NCBI RefSeq assembly: GCF_004135645.1
Contig: NZ_SDPW01000001.1
Coordinates: 992,001-1,056,000 of the forward strand
Direction: 5' to 3'
DNA from: Senegalimassilia faecalis
GTDB lineage: Bacteria > Actinomycetota > Coriobacteriia > Coriobacteriales > Eggerthellaceae
Length of the DNA: 64,000 bases
Of this stretch, positions 1 through 9,027 are shown piece after piece. How positions within the stretch are numbered: the stretch's first letter is position 1; each line of letters begins with the position of its first letter. The position numbers were made by a program, and so were the translations under genes. The notes under the pieces were generated by a model. The model saw only the letters and a program-made list of their open reading frames with translations. It searched no databases and was not told where the DNA came from.

Positions 1-286
1 AGTCGATGACGTCCTGCTGCGTGTACGGGATGATAACCGGCGTGCCCGTAGTGCCCGACGAGCTGTGGATGCGCACAACCTCTTCGTCGGGAACGGCCTG
101 CAGTCCCAGCGGATACGCCTCGCGCAGGTCGGCCTTTTCCGAAAACGGCAGCTTCTCGAAATCTTCCTGCGTCTGCACGTCGGACAGGTCGATTCCCTTG
201 AATTTCCGCGCGTAGAACGGCGAGCGGTCCTTCAGCGTTTTGAACTGGTTCTTGATGAGCTCAAGCTGCTCCGGCTTCATATCCAT
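1..286 (-). CDS. paaK: Phenylacetate-CoA ligase family protein (5' end only)
   Basis: N-terminal 95 residues of an adenylate-forming CoA ligase; the rest lies beyond the window edge. The ATP/phosphate-binding loop HSSSGTTGTPV is visible at about residues 73-83, the hallmark of PaaK-type arylacetate-CoA ligases that activate phenylacetate or related aryl acids with ATP and CoA. The start is the ATG at 286-284, preceded by an AGGGAG ribosome site. It lies 480 bases downstream of iorB on the same strand. Indolepyruvate oxidoreductase makes arylacetyl-CoA from aryl-pyruvates, and a PaaK-type enzyme can interconvert arylacetate and arylacetyl-CoA, so a joint role in anaerobic aromatic amino acid breakdown is likely (inference). 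Exact substrate is unknown. Confidence 0.88.
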   Translation of the reverse strand, partial: MDMKPEQLELIKNQFKTLKDRSPFYARKFKGIDLSDVQTQEDFEKLPFSEKADLREAYPLGLQAVPDEEVVRIHSSSGTTGTPVIIPYTQQDVID

Positions 287-766
287 AGTAATCTCCCTTG
301 GTAGGTGACGAATGATTCGATTGAATAGCAGGAAAAGTGCGAAAGGCGCTTCAAGCCCGTAAGCGAAGGGCAAGCGTGAACATCCAAGCCCCAAGCCTTG
401 CAGGTCTTGAAGCTAAAGCCATCGACCAGCCAACGCGGTGCGCGCGGCTATGCGGGAAGATATGTCGGCTGCGAAAGTCATATCGCCATTGTAGGGCAAA
501 CTGCAGAGCGCTCAATCCCCAAATAGCGAAGACGGGGCCGAAATAGGCCCCATCGGTGAAAAGTTTTGCATACTCGAGAGATGGTGCGCTCACGATGCGC
601 GCCACAGTTTTGCGAAGACACTGCGTCGGCGGCGAACCGCACGCATGGCAACCCTCGTTAACGCGCACGCAGCGGCAAGTCGCAATGTTTCATACGCGAG
701 ACCGCCATCGCGCGCAAACCGCGCGCCACGTTTCTCAACTAGCAATCGCCCGCAATAGCCTGTCAG
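287..766. other. Gene-free stretch between iorB and paaK
   Basis: 480 bases without a convincing gene. The open frames here match no family I recognise and lack good ribosome sites. Small hairpins are visible (GGGGCC...GGCCCC at about 537-552 and GATATG...CATATC at about 469-485), but none has a T-run on either side. It may hold the promoter of the ligase gene; I cannot point to clear -35/-10 boxes. Confidence 0.5.
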
Positions 767-1363
767 CTACTCCGCCACAGCAATATCCACGGCACGCAGA
801 TTCATGTCCACCAGCTTCGGCTTCACGCACGCGGCGATGGCGCTGCGCAGGTCAACCAAGCTGATAGGAATGCAACCCGTTTGCAGGGCTTTCGCCAGAA
901 GCAGGTTGTTCAGCACCTTGCGGCTTCCCGCGGCCTCCACCAGCGCCTGGTCGTCCACGGGAATGAACGTTGCCTTCGTGCCCTCAAGCGCGCGCTGGAT
1001 GTTCGCCACCACGTCGATTGCACGGTACGGGTCGGTGGACAGCGCCGCCGTGACGGGCTGCACCGCCGTGGTTGCCGTGACCAGCGTGCCCGCCGGCGCC
1101 AAGTACGGAAGCACGCGCGCAGCCTCGGCCGGCTCGAACGCGATGACCAGGTCGGCCATGCCGCGGCTTACCAGCGATGCGTGCACCGTTTCGCCCTTGT
1201 CGCCGATGCGCACGTGCGACACCACGTTGCCGCCGCGCTGCGCCATGCCGATGGTTTCGGCCGTGCGCACCTGCCAGCCCTTTTCAAGCGCCGCCTGGGC
1301 CAACAACTTCGCCGCCAAAACGGTGCCCTGCCCGCCTACGCCTGCAAGTAAAACGTTAAGCAT
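767..1363 (-). CDS. iorB: Indolepyruvate ferredoxin oxidoreductase, beta subunit
   Basis: 198-residue gamma/beta-type subunit of a 2-oxoacid:ferredoxin oxidoreductase. The N-terminal glycine-rich motif LLAGVGGQGTVLAAKLL, followed by ETIGMAQRGGNVVSHVRIG, is typical of the IorB/PorG family. With IorA it oxidatively decarboxylates aryl-pyruvates (from Trp, Tyr, Phe) to arylacetyl-CoA, reducing ferredoxin. The ATG at 1363 overlaps the end of iorA by 8 bases, so the two are translationally coupled. The frame stays open upstream of the ATG, but that is overlap with iorA and not real coding. Confidence 0.93.
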   Translation of the reverse strand: MLNVLLAGVGGQGTVLAAKLLAQAALEKGWQVRTAETIGMAQRGGNVVSHVRIGDKGETVHASLVSRGMADLVIAFEPAEAARVLPYLAPAGTLVTATTAVQPVTAALSTDPYRAIDVVANIQRALEGTKATFIPVDDQALVEAAGSRKVLNNLLLAKALQTGCIPISLVDLRSAIAACVKPKLVDMNLRAVDIAVAE

Positions 1364-3296
1364 TGTCGGCCCCTTCCCTCTTCGCAACCTGAATGCAATC
1401 GAACGGGCACACCTGCGTGCACAGCCCGCAACCGTTGCACTGGCTGGGGTCGATGAACGCCTGGCCGCGCTGGCCGCTTTTCGGGCCGCGCGCGTCGGCA
1501 TCGAATCCGATGCCCGGGCAGCCGATCTCGGTGATGCACTTCTTGCAGCCGGTGCAGCGCTGCGCGTCAAGCACCACGGGGACTTCGGGCTTGAACAGCT
1601 GCACGCACGGGCTTTCGAACAGAATGGCCGATGGACCCTCGAAATCGATGGCTTTCTTCGCCGCATCGATGGATTGTTGCAGGTCAAGCGGGTTTGCGTG
1701 CACGATACACTCCATGCCAAGCGCCTCAAGCACGCGCTCAATGGAGATGGGCTTGCGCTTCGGGCCCATCAGCGTCACGCCCGTGCCCGGATGCGGCTGG
1801 CTGCCCGTCATGGCCGTGGTAGCGTTGTCAAGCACGCACAGCGTGAAGTCGTGGCCGTTGTACACCGCGTTGGCCACACCGGTCATGCCGCTGGCGAAGA
1901 ACGTGGAGTCGCCGATGAACGCCAGCGCCTTCTTGCCGGGGTCGGCCACCGAAAAGCCCTGCGCCATGGTCACGCCGGCGCCCATGCAAAGGCACGTGTC
2001 CACCGCGTCAAGCGGCATGGCGTTGCCCAGCGTGTAGCACCCGATGTCGCCGCAGTACACAGCCGGCGTTTTGCCGAGCGCGCGCTTCACCGCGTAGAAG
2101 CTGCCGCGATGCGGGCAGCCCGGGCACAGCACCGGCGGGCGCACGGGCAGCGGGAACTCGGGTTCGGCCGATTCGTACGTTACGGGCGATTCCACCTGTG
2201 CAAGCTCGGGAACACCCAGGAACTTCGCCAAGCGCTCGACGATGTCGTCGACGTCGTTCTCGCCGCGGTCGCGCGCCTCGCCCGTCAACTTGCCGTGCAC
2301 GTTATATGCCGCGTGCGTTTTGCCGGCGTACGCCAGCAGCTCGTCTTCGATGACGTGGTCAAGCTCTTCGAACACGATGACGTCCGAAAGCCCGGCCGCG
2401 AACTTCTCACACGTGCGCTCGGGGAACGGGAACGGCGTGCCCACCTGCCAGAAGCGGTAGGCCGGCATATGGATGCCGCGCTCGTCGGCGCGCTGCTCTA
2501 AGATGCGCAGCGCCTCAAGCGCATACGCTGCCGACACGCCGCCGGCCGCAATGCCGAAACGCGTGGATTCGCCCGCGATGCGACGTTCGTCCATGGGGTT
2601 GAAGCGCGCGAAACGTTCGTCGGCGGCGTACGTCACCGCAATCTTGCGCAGGCGCTCGTTGATTTCGCCATGGCCTTCGAAGGCGCGCTTCGGGAAGATG
2701 ACCCAGCGCGAGTCACGCTGAAAGCCCTCTTCCGGCACCGGCTTGGCTTGCGTGCTTTCCGCAACGTCGAAGAACGTGGACGCATGGCAAACGCGCGTGG
2801 TGGGGCGCATGATGACCGGCGTTTTGTACTGCTCGGAAAGTTCGAACGCCGCCTGCATCATGGCGAAGCCCTGGTCGGGCGTGGCCGGATCGAGTACCGG
2901 CACCTTCGAGAAGTTGCCGAAGCGACGCGTGTCCTGCTCGGTTTGCGACGAGATGGGGCCCGGATCGTCTGCCACGAACAGCACCGTGCCGCCCTTGACG
3001 CCCACGTAGTTCAGGCTCATAAGCGCGTCGCTTGCCACGTTCAGGCCCACCTGCTTGCACGTGAACAGCGTACGCGCGCCGCAATACGCCGCGCCGGCCA
3101 GCAGCTCAAGCGCGCTTTTCTCGTTCGTTGACCACTCGACGTGCACGCCCTGGGCGGACCCGTCCGCATGCAGCTTCGCGATTGTTTCGATTACCTCCGA
3201 TGACGGCGTGCCCGGATAGCCGGCGACCACGCGGACGCCCGCCTCCAAGGCGGCATGGGCGAATGCCTCGTTGCCCATCAGCAATTGTTTCGTCAT
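1356..3296 (-). CDS. iorA: Indolepyruvate ferredoxin oxidoreductase, alpha subunit
   Basis: 646-residue catalytic subunit. The N-terminal half has the pyrimidine-binding domain of thiamine-diphosphate oxidoreductases (GYPGTPSSEVIETIAKLH near residues 25-42). The middle has CPGCPHRG and the thiamine-diphosphate motif GDIGCYTLGNA, and the C-terminus carries two ferredoxin-like cysteine clusters, CTGCKKCITEIGCPG and CNGCGLCTQVCPFDC, for two [4Fe-4S] centres. Length fits IorA (about 600-650). I chose the ATG at 3296 (MTKQLLMGNEAF), which has a GAGGTGGGG-like ribosome site, over an in-frame codon 11 residues upstream. It forms an operon with iorB and reduces ferredoxin during anaerobic aromatic amino acid fermentation. 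Confidence 0.95.
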   Translation of the reverse strand: MTKQLLMGNEAFAHAALEAGVRVVAGYPGTPSSEVIETIAKLHADGSAQGVHVEWSTNEKSALELLAGAAYCGARTLFTCKQVGLNVASDALMSLNYVGVKGGTVLFVADDPGPISSQTEQDTRRFGNFSKVPVLDPATPDQGFAMMQAAFELSEQYKTPVIMRPTTRVCHASTFFDVAESTQAKPVPEEGFQRDSRWVIFPKRAFEGHGEINERLRKIAVTYAADERFARFNPMDERRIAGESTRFGIAAGGVSAAYALEALRILEQRADERGIHMPAYRFWQVGTPFPFPERTCEKFAAGLSDVIVFEELDHVIEDELLAYAGKTHAAYNVHGKLTGEARDRGENDVDDIVERLAKFLGVPELAQVESPVTYESAEPEFPLPVRPPVLCPGCPHRGSFYAVKRALGKTPAVYCGDIGCYTLGNAMPLDAVDTCLCMGAGVTMAQGFSVADPGKKALAFIGDSTFFASGMTGVANAVYNGHDFTLCVLDNATTAMTGSQPHPGTGVTLMGPKRKPISIERVLEALGMECIVHANPLDLQQSIDAAKKAIDFEGPSAILFESPCVQLFKPEVPVVLDAQRCTGCKKCITEIGCPGIGFDADARGPKSGQRGQAFIDPSQCNGCGLCTQVCPFDCIQVAKREGADNA

Positions 3297-3343
3297 ACGC
3301 TTCCCCACCTCAAAGCTGTGTTCTCTCAAGCAAAACGTAAGGC

Positions 3344-3359
3344 TGTTTCACGTGAAACA
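3344..3359. promoter_or_regulatory. parS centromere site (1)
   Basis: TGTTTCACGTGAAACA, an exact match to the universal bacterial ParB-binding consensus, extended by GGC/GCC into a 22-bp perfect palindrome (3341-3362). It sits about 48 bases upstream of iorA and some 31 kb left of the origin. It is a loading site for the ParB encoded at 40.2 kb. Confidence 0.95.
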
Positions 3360-3630
3360 GCCGCTTTGTCGTCTGACTATGCACTCCATGATAGCAAAAC
3401 GAAAGCGCCCCTCAGCTGCGCTTTCGATGCAAGGGCTGAATAGGTCGATGAAGCAAGATGAGGATTGGAATCGATTTCCTTGCTGCGAGGGGGATCTTCA
3501 ATCTGCCGATGGTTTTCGCTTCAGCCTGCCTTCGCCGCAAGTGAAACCAGGGCTTTTGGCGAATCCGCCGATGACCTCTTTCTCGCTTGCCCGAAGCCCA
3601 CCTTGCCCATTGACGCCCATAACAGCAAAG

Positions 3631-3656
3631 AAGGCGACGGACCGTCCCGTCGCCTT
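3631..3656 (-). terminator. Rho-independent terminator of purE
   Basis: 10-bp stem AAGGCGACGG / CCGTCGCCTT with a 6-base loop, 15 bases downstream of the purE stop. The 3' tail on the minus strand (CTTTGCTGTT) is only moderately T-rich. Confidence 0.75.
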
Positions 3657-3671
3657 CTCGAAAACGCGCTG

Positions 3672-4142
3672 TTACGCCTCGGCCATAGCCTTCTTCATGT
3701 CGATGATCTTCTGGCGTGCGCCGTCGCAACCCGTGCCCAGCATCTGCACCGCCAGGATGGCCGCATTCTTGGCACCGTTGATGGCAACGGTGGCCACCGG
3801 CACGCCGGAGGGCATCTGCACCATGGAAAGCAGCGAATCCAGGCCACCCAGGTCGCTGGTTTTCATAGGCACGGCGATAACGGGATCGGGCGTGTAAGCC
3901 GCAACCACGCCACCCAAATGCGCAGCCTTGCCGGCAGCGGCAATGATGACCTTGATGCCGCGCTCATGCGCTGTGGACGCCCATTCGTGCACCTCGGCGG
4001 GCTTGCGGTGCGCGCTGGCAACCTTCACCTCATACGGAACGCCGAACTCGTCGAGCTGTTTCATGCACGGCTCCATGTTGGGCATGTCGCTTTCCGAGCC
4101 CATGATGATGCCGACAACCGGATTCTTATGATCGCAAGACAT
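3672..4142 (-). CDS. purE: N5-carboxyaminoimidazole ribonucleotide mutase
   Basis: 156-residue PurE, converting N5-CAIR to CAIR in de novo purine synthesis. The family motifs are intact: [13 protein letters not shown] near the N-terminus, [13 protein letters not shown], then [17 protein letters not shown]. The start is the ATG at 4142 ([12 protein letters not shown]) with a GGAAGGG ribosome site; the frame stays open upstream but that part is non-homologous. No purK is next to it; other purine genes in the window are purD and purA at 6.2-9.0 kb on the same strand. Its own terminator follows. Confidence 0.95.
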   Translation of the reverse strand: MSCDHKNPVVGIIMGSESDMPNMEPCMKQLDEFGVPYEVKVASAHRKPAEVHEWASTAHERGIKVIIAAAGKAAHLGGVVAAYTPDPVIAVPMKTSDLGGLDSLLSMVQMPSGVPVATVAINGAKNAAILAVQMLGTGCDGARQKIIDMKKAMAEA

Positions 4143-4454
4143 TGTGCAACCCTTCCTTCGCGCGATTCTTTCCACAAGCAGTGTAGCGCGCAAGAAGAGG
4201 CCAACACGAAACCGCACGAAAGCCGAATAAAGCCGCAGGGGTAGGAAGAGAGAACGCACGGAATGCCGAAGTGCCTGGCATACGTCAAATCGTGGGGTTG
4301 AGCGAAAGCTCAGCCGTTTTAATGTAGCGCCAAAGGGCGCGCCACTACTTTCCAAACGCGCGTGCAATAAGTTAGTGATGCGCCTTCGGCGCTTTTGGAT
4401 GGGTCGAGCTTGCGCTCGACGCTACGAGGTCCGTCCCTGAGGTAACCTCAACAG
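4143..4454. other. Gene-free stretch upstream of purE
   Basis: About 310 bases between purE and the tRNA-Phe terminator without a believable gene. It contains several short GC hairpins (at about 4327-4341 GCGCCAAAGGGCGC, 4381-4393 GCGCCTTCGGCGC, and GTCGAGC...GCTCGAC near 4405-4421). Their role is not clear; they could be degenerate terminators or small repeats. Confidence 0.45.
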
Positions 4455-4483
4455 CAAAAAAGTAGGAGCCCGAAGGCTCCTAC
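4455..4483 (-). terminator. Rho-independent terminator of tRNA-Phe
   Basis: 9-bp stem GTAGGAGCC / GGCTCCTAC closed by a CGAA/TTCG tetraloop, followed on the minus strand by TTTTTT. It lies 8 bases beyond the tRNA 3' end. Confidence 0.92.
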
Positions 4484-4491
4484 GGTGTTTA

Positions 4492-4567
4492 TGGTGGTCG
4501 GAGGGGGACTTGAACCCTCGGCACGGGGATTTTCAGTCCCCTGCTCTACCAACTGAGCTACCCGACC
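4492..4567 (-). tRNA. tRNA-Phe (GAA)
   Basis: 76-base cloverleaf: acceptor GGTCGGG / TCCGACC, anticodon stem GGGGA / TCCCC with loop CTGAAAA (anticodon GAA), T-arm with GGTTCAAGTCC, and an encoded CCA end. It is the only tRNA-Phe seen here, flanked by its own promoter and terminator, so it is monocistronic. Confidence 0.97.
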
Positions 4568-4597
4568 AGAAGTCGTTCGTTTCGAACGCGAGTTAGT

Positions 4598-4626
4598 ATA
4601 ATACGGGAAGCATCCCGGTCCGTCAA
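4598..4626 (-). promoter_or_regulatory. Promoter of tRNA-Phe
   Basis: -35 box TTGACG (4626-4621), 17-base spacer, -10 box TATTAT (4603-4598), giving a transcription start about 24 bases before the mature tRNA. An A/T-rich palindrome directly upstream (4629-4655) may act as an UP element. Confidence 0.85.
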
Positions 4627-4628
4627 GC

Positions 4629-4655
4629 GGTTTGAGAAAAATCTTTTCTCAAACC
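4629..4655. repeat. A/T-rich inverted repeat upstream of the tRNA-Phe promoter
   Basis: 12-bp perfect arms GGTTTGAGAAAA / TTTTCTCAAACC around ATC, ending 3 bases before the -35 box. It could be a weak terminator for the HemN-like gene (no T-run follows) or a promoter-stimulating element. A similar TTTGAGAAAAAT-TTTTCT motif lies upstream of the tRNA-Ile promoter. Confidence 0.7.
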
Positions 4656-4767
4656 TCCCGCACGCCCATAACATCCCGATTATGCACGAGCAGCGCACCG
4701 TTTCCGGCTGCACAGCGCTCGTCGCCTTCACGCACAAAACCGAAGAACGCCCAGCAACCGCAAACCG

Positions 4768-6096
4768 CTACTTGCACTCGGCGCAGCCGCTGCCAAACAG
4801 CAGTTCCTTCTCTTCGCCGGGAAGCACCGCACGAGCCTGGTCGCGCAGGTTGTTCACGCCAATGAAGAACTGGCGCATCATCACCACCAGCAGGTAGCGG
4901 CCCTTCGGTGTAAGCGTCAGTTCGTCGGCGTTGTCGGTGGCGAACGCCCCCGACGCCTTCATGAACGCCATCTCCGCAGGCAGACCGCGCTCGACCGAGC
5001 AGCCGAAATCCTTCTTGAACTGGCGCTTGTCCAGACGCAGGCCGAACAGCTGCATCATGAAGCGATAGCGCATGCGGTCGCGCTTGCTGAACGTGGTCTT
5101 GCCCATGATGGACATGTGACCAGCCTCGATGCACTTGTTGTAATCCTTCACGCTAAACGTGTTCACGTACAGGTTGCTGCCCAGATACGTGATGCCGCCG
5201 CTGCCGATGGCCGGATACTCCTCGTAGTCCACCACGTACTCGTCGATCATGGCGTCCTCGCCTGCGGCCGACGTGTTGCGCTTGTTGAACGTCCACGCGC
5301 TGCCGTGCTCGAACAAATGCAGCGGGCCGCCCGTCAGAAGTTCGCAAATAATCTCGTAGTACTTCTGCTCGCGCGCGTAATCCACCTTGCCAACGGTGCG
5401 CGCCAGGCTGCGCTCAACCGACGGCGACGCCATCAGCGGGTAGAACGTCGTCTGCGTGCAACCGCTTTCGATGACGCGCTCGATGTCGCTGATAAGGATA
5501 TCCTCGGTCTGCGCAGGGAAGTTGAAGATCATGTCCGCGTTCATGGACGTGAAGTACGGGCTGGCGTCCTGAATGCGCGCGATAATCTCCTGGCCGCTGC
5601 CATACTTGTCGTAGCGGTCCATCTGCTTGAGCAGGTCGTCGTCGAAGCTTTGAACGCCAACGGACAGGCGCTGCACGCGCCCCTGCAGCTTGTCAAGGTA
5701 GCGGGGAATCAGATGGTTCGGGTTCGTTTCGCTGGAAACTTCCTTGATGCTGAACAGCTCACGCGCCTGATCGATGGTGTCGCACAGTTCATCGATCATG
5801 ATGGTGGGCGTGCCGCCGCCAATGTAGACGCTGTCGAAGTCGTAGCCCAAGTCCTTCAGCATGCGCATTTCCTTGCGCATGTTCTCGAAGTACGGGCGTG
5901 CGCGCTCCTCGGAGAACGGGAAGCGGTTGAAGCTGCAATACGGGCACAAGCGCTCGCAAAACGGCACGTGCATGTACAGCATATAGCGCTGACCAGGCAC
6001 GGGAGCCGGCATCGTCACTTCATCGGTCGGTTTCAGTTTCAGGTATTGGTTCGTGCACTGGCGAACCACCGTGGTAAGCAAACGCTCGGACAGCAT
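4768..6096 (-). CDS. HemN/HemW-like radical SAM protein
   Basis: 442 residues with the radical SAM cluster motif CERLCPYC (CX3CX2C) after HVPF, then the HemN-family SAM-binding stretch VYIGGGTPT and ETNP. The C-terminal half has the HemN-type winged region (MRYRFMMQLFGLRLDKRQF). Family members are oxygen-independent coproporphyrinogen III oxidases or heme chaperones (HemW); family alone does not settle which. The protein ends in an extra CAEC pair, possibly metal-binding. Start is the ATG at 6096 with an AGAAGGAG ribosome site. The promoter carries a strong inverted repeat around a TATAAT box (6127-6154), so expression is probably controlled by a dedicated repressor. Confidence 0.85.
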   Translation of the reverse strand: MLSERLLTTVVRQCTNQYLKLKPTDEVTMPAPVPGQRYMLYMHVPFCERLCPYCSFNRFPFSEERARPYFENMRKEMRMLKDLGYDFDSVYIGGGTPTIMIDELCDTIDQARELFSIKEVSSETNPNHLIPRYLDKLQGRVQRLSVGVQSFDDDLLKQMDRYDKYGSGQEIIARIQDASPYFTSMNADMIFNFPAQTEDILISDIERVIESGCTQTTFYPLMASPSVERSLARTVGKVDYAREQKYYEIICELLTGGPLHLFEHGSAWTFNKRNTSAAGEDAMIDEYVVDYEEYPAIGSGGITYLGSNLYVNTFSVKDYNKCIEAGHMSIMGKTTFSKRDRMRYRFMMQLFGLRLDKRQFKKDFGCSVERGLPAEMAFMKASGAFATDNADELTLTPKGRYLLVVMMRQFFIGVNNLRDQARAVLPGEEKELLFGSGCAECK

Positions 6097-6126
6097 GTTT
6101 CGCGTGCTCCTTCTCTCGTCATAAGT

Positions 6127-6154
6127 AAACGGTAGGAATTATATCCTACCGTTT
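6127..6154 (-). promoter_or_regulatory. Inverted-repeat operator around the -10 box of the HemN-like gene
   Basis: Perfect 11-bp arms AAACGGTAGGA / TCCTACCGTTT flank a 6-base centre that, on the minus strand, is exactly TATAAT. This places a dimeric repressor site over the -10 element, about 35 bases upstream of the start codon. No clear -35 is visible (TATATG at the expected spacing). Confidence 0.75.
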
Positions 6155-6249
6155 AAGTCTCATATAATCTTGACGAAGCCTTCAAGCAGTCAGCTCGAGT
6201 TCTTCACCGTCCAAGCGCGCCGCGCGGACAGACGCGCCAAGCGTGCCGT

Positions 6250-7542
6250 TTACGCCCAGGCACCGCGACCGGCGGCCGCCTTCGCACCGATGTCGGTGCG
6301 AAGCTGCTTGCCCTCGAAATTGATGACGTCGCAAGCCTCGTAGGCCTTTTCGCGCGCCTCGTCGAACGTCTTGCCAAGCGCAACCACGTTCAACACGCGC
6401 CCGCCGGCCGTAACCAGCTCGCCATCGGCGTTGCGGGCGGTGCCGGCATGGAACACCGTCACGCCGTCCATGGCCTCGGCGTCCTCGACGCCGAGGATGA
6501 CCTTGCCCTTCTCGTACTTGCCCGGGTAGCCCGCCGAAGCAAGTACCACGCACACGGCCCATTGGTCGTCCCACGTCAGGTCGATGTCGTCGGGACGGCC
6601 TTCGGCCACGGCCATCATCACGTCCACCAGATCGTTCTGCAAACGCGGCAGCACCACCTGCGTTTCCGGATCGCCGAAGCGGGCGTTGTACTCAAGCACC
6701 TTCGGGCCTTCGGGCGTCAGCATGAAGCCGCCGTACAGCACGCCGCGGTAGTCGTGCTCAAACGGCGCGCGGGCCGTTGCAGCCGCGGCCGTCTGCATGA
6801 CCTGCTGCATGGCCTCAAGCTCTTCGGGCGTCACAATCGGCACCGGCGAGTACACGCCCATGCCGCCGGTGTTCGGACCCTTGTCGCCATCGAAAGCGCG
6901 CTTGTGGTCCTGCGCCGTTGCCATGCAATGCGCCTTGCCGCCGGAAACGAACGCCAGAAGCGAGCACTCGGGGCCGGTCAGGCACTCCTCCACCAGCACC
7001 TTCGAGCCTGCGTCGCCGAACGCACCGTCGAAGCAGCTGCGAACGGCTTCTTCGGCCTCTTCGATGGTTTGCGCAACCACAACGCCCTTGCCAGCGGCCA
7101 GGCCGTCGGCCTTCACCACAACGGGGGCACCCAGCTCGCGCACGTAGGCCAGCGCCGGCTCAAGCTCGGTGAAGCTGCCGTAGCGCGCCGTGGGGATGCC
7201 GTTGGCCTCCATGAATTCCTTGCTGTAGGTTTTGCTACCCTCAAGCTGCGCACCCTGCGCGTCGGGGCCGAACACGGCCACGCCAGCCGCGCGCAGCACG
7301 TCGGCCACGCCGGCAACCAGCGGGGCTTCCGGGCCGATGACCACCAGGTCGATGGAGTGCTGCTGCACAAAGGCCAGCACCGCTTCGCCATCTTCGGCAT
7401 TCAAGCCCGCAACGTTTTGCGCGATGTCGGACGTGCCGCCGTTGCCGGGAGCAACGAAAAGCTCGTCAGTGCGCGCAGATTTAGCCAACGCCCATGTGAT
7501 GGCATGCTCGCGACCGCCGCCGCCCAAGACCAGGATGTTCAT
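6250..7542 (-). CDS. purD: Phosphoribosylamine-glycine ligase (GAR synthetase)
   Basis: 430-residue ATP-grasp enzyme joining glycine to phosphoribosylamine in purine synthesis. It opens with [14 protein letters not shown] and contains [16 protein letters not shown] and [12 protein letters not shown], all characteristic of PurD, plus the metal-binding [10 protein letters not shown] chose the ATG at 7542 because GGGAGG lies 9 bases upstream; a TTG three codons earlier is directly against the ribosome site. It lies downstream of purA on the same strand (124-base gap) and upstream of the HemN-like gene. Confidence 0.96.
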   Translation of the reverse strand: MNILVLGGGGREHAITWALAKSARTDELFVAPGNGGTSDIAQNVAGLNAEDGEAVLAFVQQHSIDLVVIGPEAPLVAGVADVLRAAGVAVFGPDAQGAQLEGSKTYSKEFMEANGIPTARYGSFTELEPALAYVRELGAPVVVKADGLAAGKGVVVAQTIEEAEEAVRSCFDGAFGDAGSKVLVEECLTGPECSLLAFVSGGKAHCMATAQDHKRAFDGDKGPNTGGMGVYSPVPIVTPEELEAMQQVMQTAAAATARAPFEHDYRGVLYGGFMLTPEGPKVLEYNARFGDPETQVVLPRLQNDLVDVMMAVAEGRPDDIDLTWDDQWAVCVVLASAGYPGKYEKGKVILGVEDAEAMDGVTVFHAGTARNADGELVTAGGRVLNVVALGKTFDEAREKAYEACDVINFEGKQLRTDIGAKAAAGRGAWA

Positions 7543-7665
7543 GAATGACAACCTCCCAAGTGTCCGAATGTCGTTTTCCGAGGTAATACGCGCGTGCGGG
7601 CCTGCAGCTTAGCAGCCCCGCACGATAATGCACTTCTATTTCACGCTGATGCCGACAAGCAAGGT

Positions 7666-8982
7666 TTAGCCCTGCCAGCCGCGCATGATGGTTTGGTCGC
7701 GATCGGGGCCAACGGCCACGATGCTGATCGGCACGCCAATGGTGCGCTCGAGGTATTCCACGTAGGACTTGGCGTTTTCCGGCAGCTCGTCGAACGTGCG
7801 GCACCCGGTGATGTCCTCGCCCTTCCAGCCCGGCAGCTCCTCGTAGATGGGCTTGGCGTGGAACAGCACGCTTTGCTGCATGGGGAAATAATCGTAGCGC
7901 TCGCCGTTGCACTCATAGGCAACGCACACCTTGATGGTATCGAACGCGGAAAGCACGTCGAGCTTCGTGAGCGCCACGTCCGTCAGGCCGTTCACGTCAG
8001 CCGCATAGCGCGCGATGACCGCGTCGAACCAGCCACAACGGCGCTTGCGGCCGGTGGTCACGCCGTATTCGTGGCCCACCTGGCACAGTGTTTCGCCCTC
8101 TTCGGCCTCGATGCCTTCGCCACCGTCTTCAGCGTACTTGAGCTCGGTAGGGAAAGGACCGCCGCCGACGCGCGTGATGTAGGCCTTCTGAATGCCCAGC
8201 ACGCGGTCGATGTTGACCGGGCCCACGCCCGAACCCGTGGCTGCGCCGCCGGCGCAGCACGAAGAGGACGTGACGTAGGGGTACGTGCCATGGTCGATGT
8301 CGAGCAGCGTGCCTTGCGCGCCCTCGAACAGGATGGACTTGCCGGCGCGCACGGCGTCGTTGAGCATCTGGCTGGTTTCGGCCATGTATTGCTTGAGGAT
8401 GCGGGCGTACGGCAGGTACTCTTCGCAAATCTCCTCCACCGTGTAGGTGTGCAGGCCATAGATCTTCTCGAGGATGGCGTTTTTCTGCACCAGCGCCGTT
8501 TCAACCTTCAGGCGGAAAATCTTCTCGTCCATAAGGTCTTGGATGCGGATGCCTTTGCGGGCAACCTTGTCCTGGTAGCACGGGCCGATGCCGCGCTTCG
8601 TGGTGCCGATTTTGTGCTCGCCCAGGCTTTTCTCGTCCGCGCCGTCAAGGTCTTTGTGGTACGGCATGATCACATGCGCGTCGCAGCTGATCTTGAGGTT
8701 CTTGCAGGAGATGCCCTCGGCTTCCAACATGGCCATTTCCTTGACCAGCACGCCGGGGTCGACCACAACGCCGTTGCCGATGACCGGGATGGCGTTCTCG
8801 TACATGACGCCGGACGGCATCAGGTGCAGCGCCAGCTTCTTGTCGCCGTGAATCACGGTGTGGCCGGCGTTGTTGCCGCCCTGATAACGAACGACGTAGT
8901 CGTATTTGCTTGCGATAAGATCGGTAATCTTGCCTTTACCTTCGTCGCCCCACTGGGCGCCAACCAGAACGGTGTTCGGCAT
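7666..8982 (-). CDS. purA: Adenylosuccinate synthetase
   Basis: 438 residues, normal length. It converts IMP, aspartate and GTP to adenylosuccinate. The N-terminal GTP-binding P-loop [23 protein letters not shown], the [13 protein letters not shown] segment and the C-terminal [11 protein letters not shown] are all intact. ATG at 8982 with a GAAAGGATG-type ribosome site. Co-oriented with purD downstream, forming a purine pair near the replication genes. Confidence 0.97.
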   Translation of the reverse strand: MPNTVLVGAQWGDEGKGKITDLIASKYDYVVRYQGGNNAGHTVIHGDKKLALHLMPSGVMYENAIPVIGNGVVVDPGVLVKEMAMLEAEGISCKNLKISCDAHVIMPYHKDLDGADEKSLGEHKIGTTKRGIGPCYQDKVARKGIRIQDLMDEKIFRLKVETALVQKNAILEKIYGLHTYTVEEICEEYLPYARILKQYMAETSQMLNDAVRAGKSILFEGAQGTLLDIDHGTYPYVTSSSCCAGGAATGSGVGPVNIDRVLGIQKAYITRVGGGPFPTELKYAEDGGEGIEAEEGETLCQVGHEYGVTTGRKRRCGWFDAVIARYAADVNGLTDVALTKLDVLSAFDTIKVCVAYECNGERYDYFPMQQSVLFHAKPIYEELPGWKGEDITGCRTFDELPENAKSYVEYLERTIGVPISIVAVGPDRDQTIMRGWQG

Positions 8983-9027
8983 GTGTGCGCATCCTTTCAG
9001 TTACTGTGTCGCAACCCTCACAGTTTA

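Larger units (their letters stand above)
3297..3671. other. Gene-free stretch between purE and iorA
   Basis: About 375 bases with no believable gene. It holds a perfect parS site (3344-3359, described separately), a hairpin GAAAGCGC...GCGCTTTC at about 3401-3425, and the purE terminator (3631-3656). The iorAB promoter should lie in the right... lower-numbered bases are downstream on the minus strand, so this stretch is upstream of iorA only at 3297 onward; no clear -35/-10 pair is visible. Confidence 0.5.

Noticed and set aside
351-668. 105-codon open frame between iorB and paaK (minus)
   Set aside because: No recognisable domain, poor start, Arg/Ala-rich composition typical of random GC-rich frames.
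804-2501. 565-codon open frame on the plus strand opposite iorAB
   Set aside because: Antisense shadow of iorA and iorB, which have full family motifs; His/Arg/Ala-rich composition is an artefact of GC-rich codon use. The same holds for long antisense frames opposite dnaB, rplI, gyrA, gyrB, typA and recF.
4143-4454. Group of short GC hairpins upstream of purE as a small RNA or repeat element
   Set aside because: Stems are short, differ from each other and are not followed by T-runs; no promoter seen.
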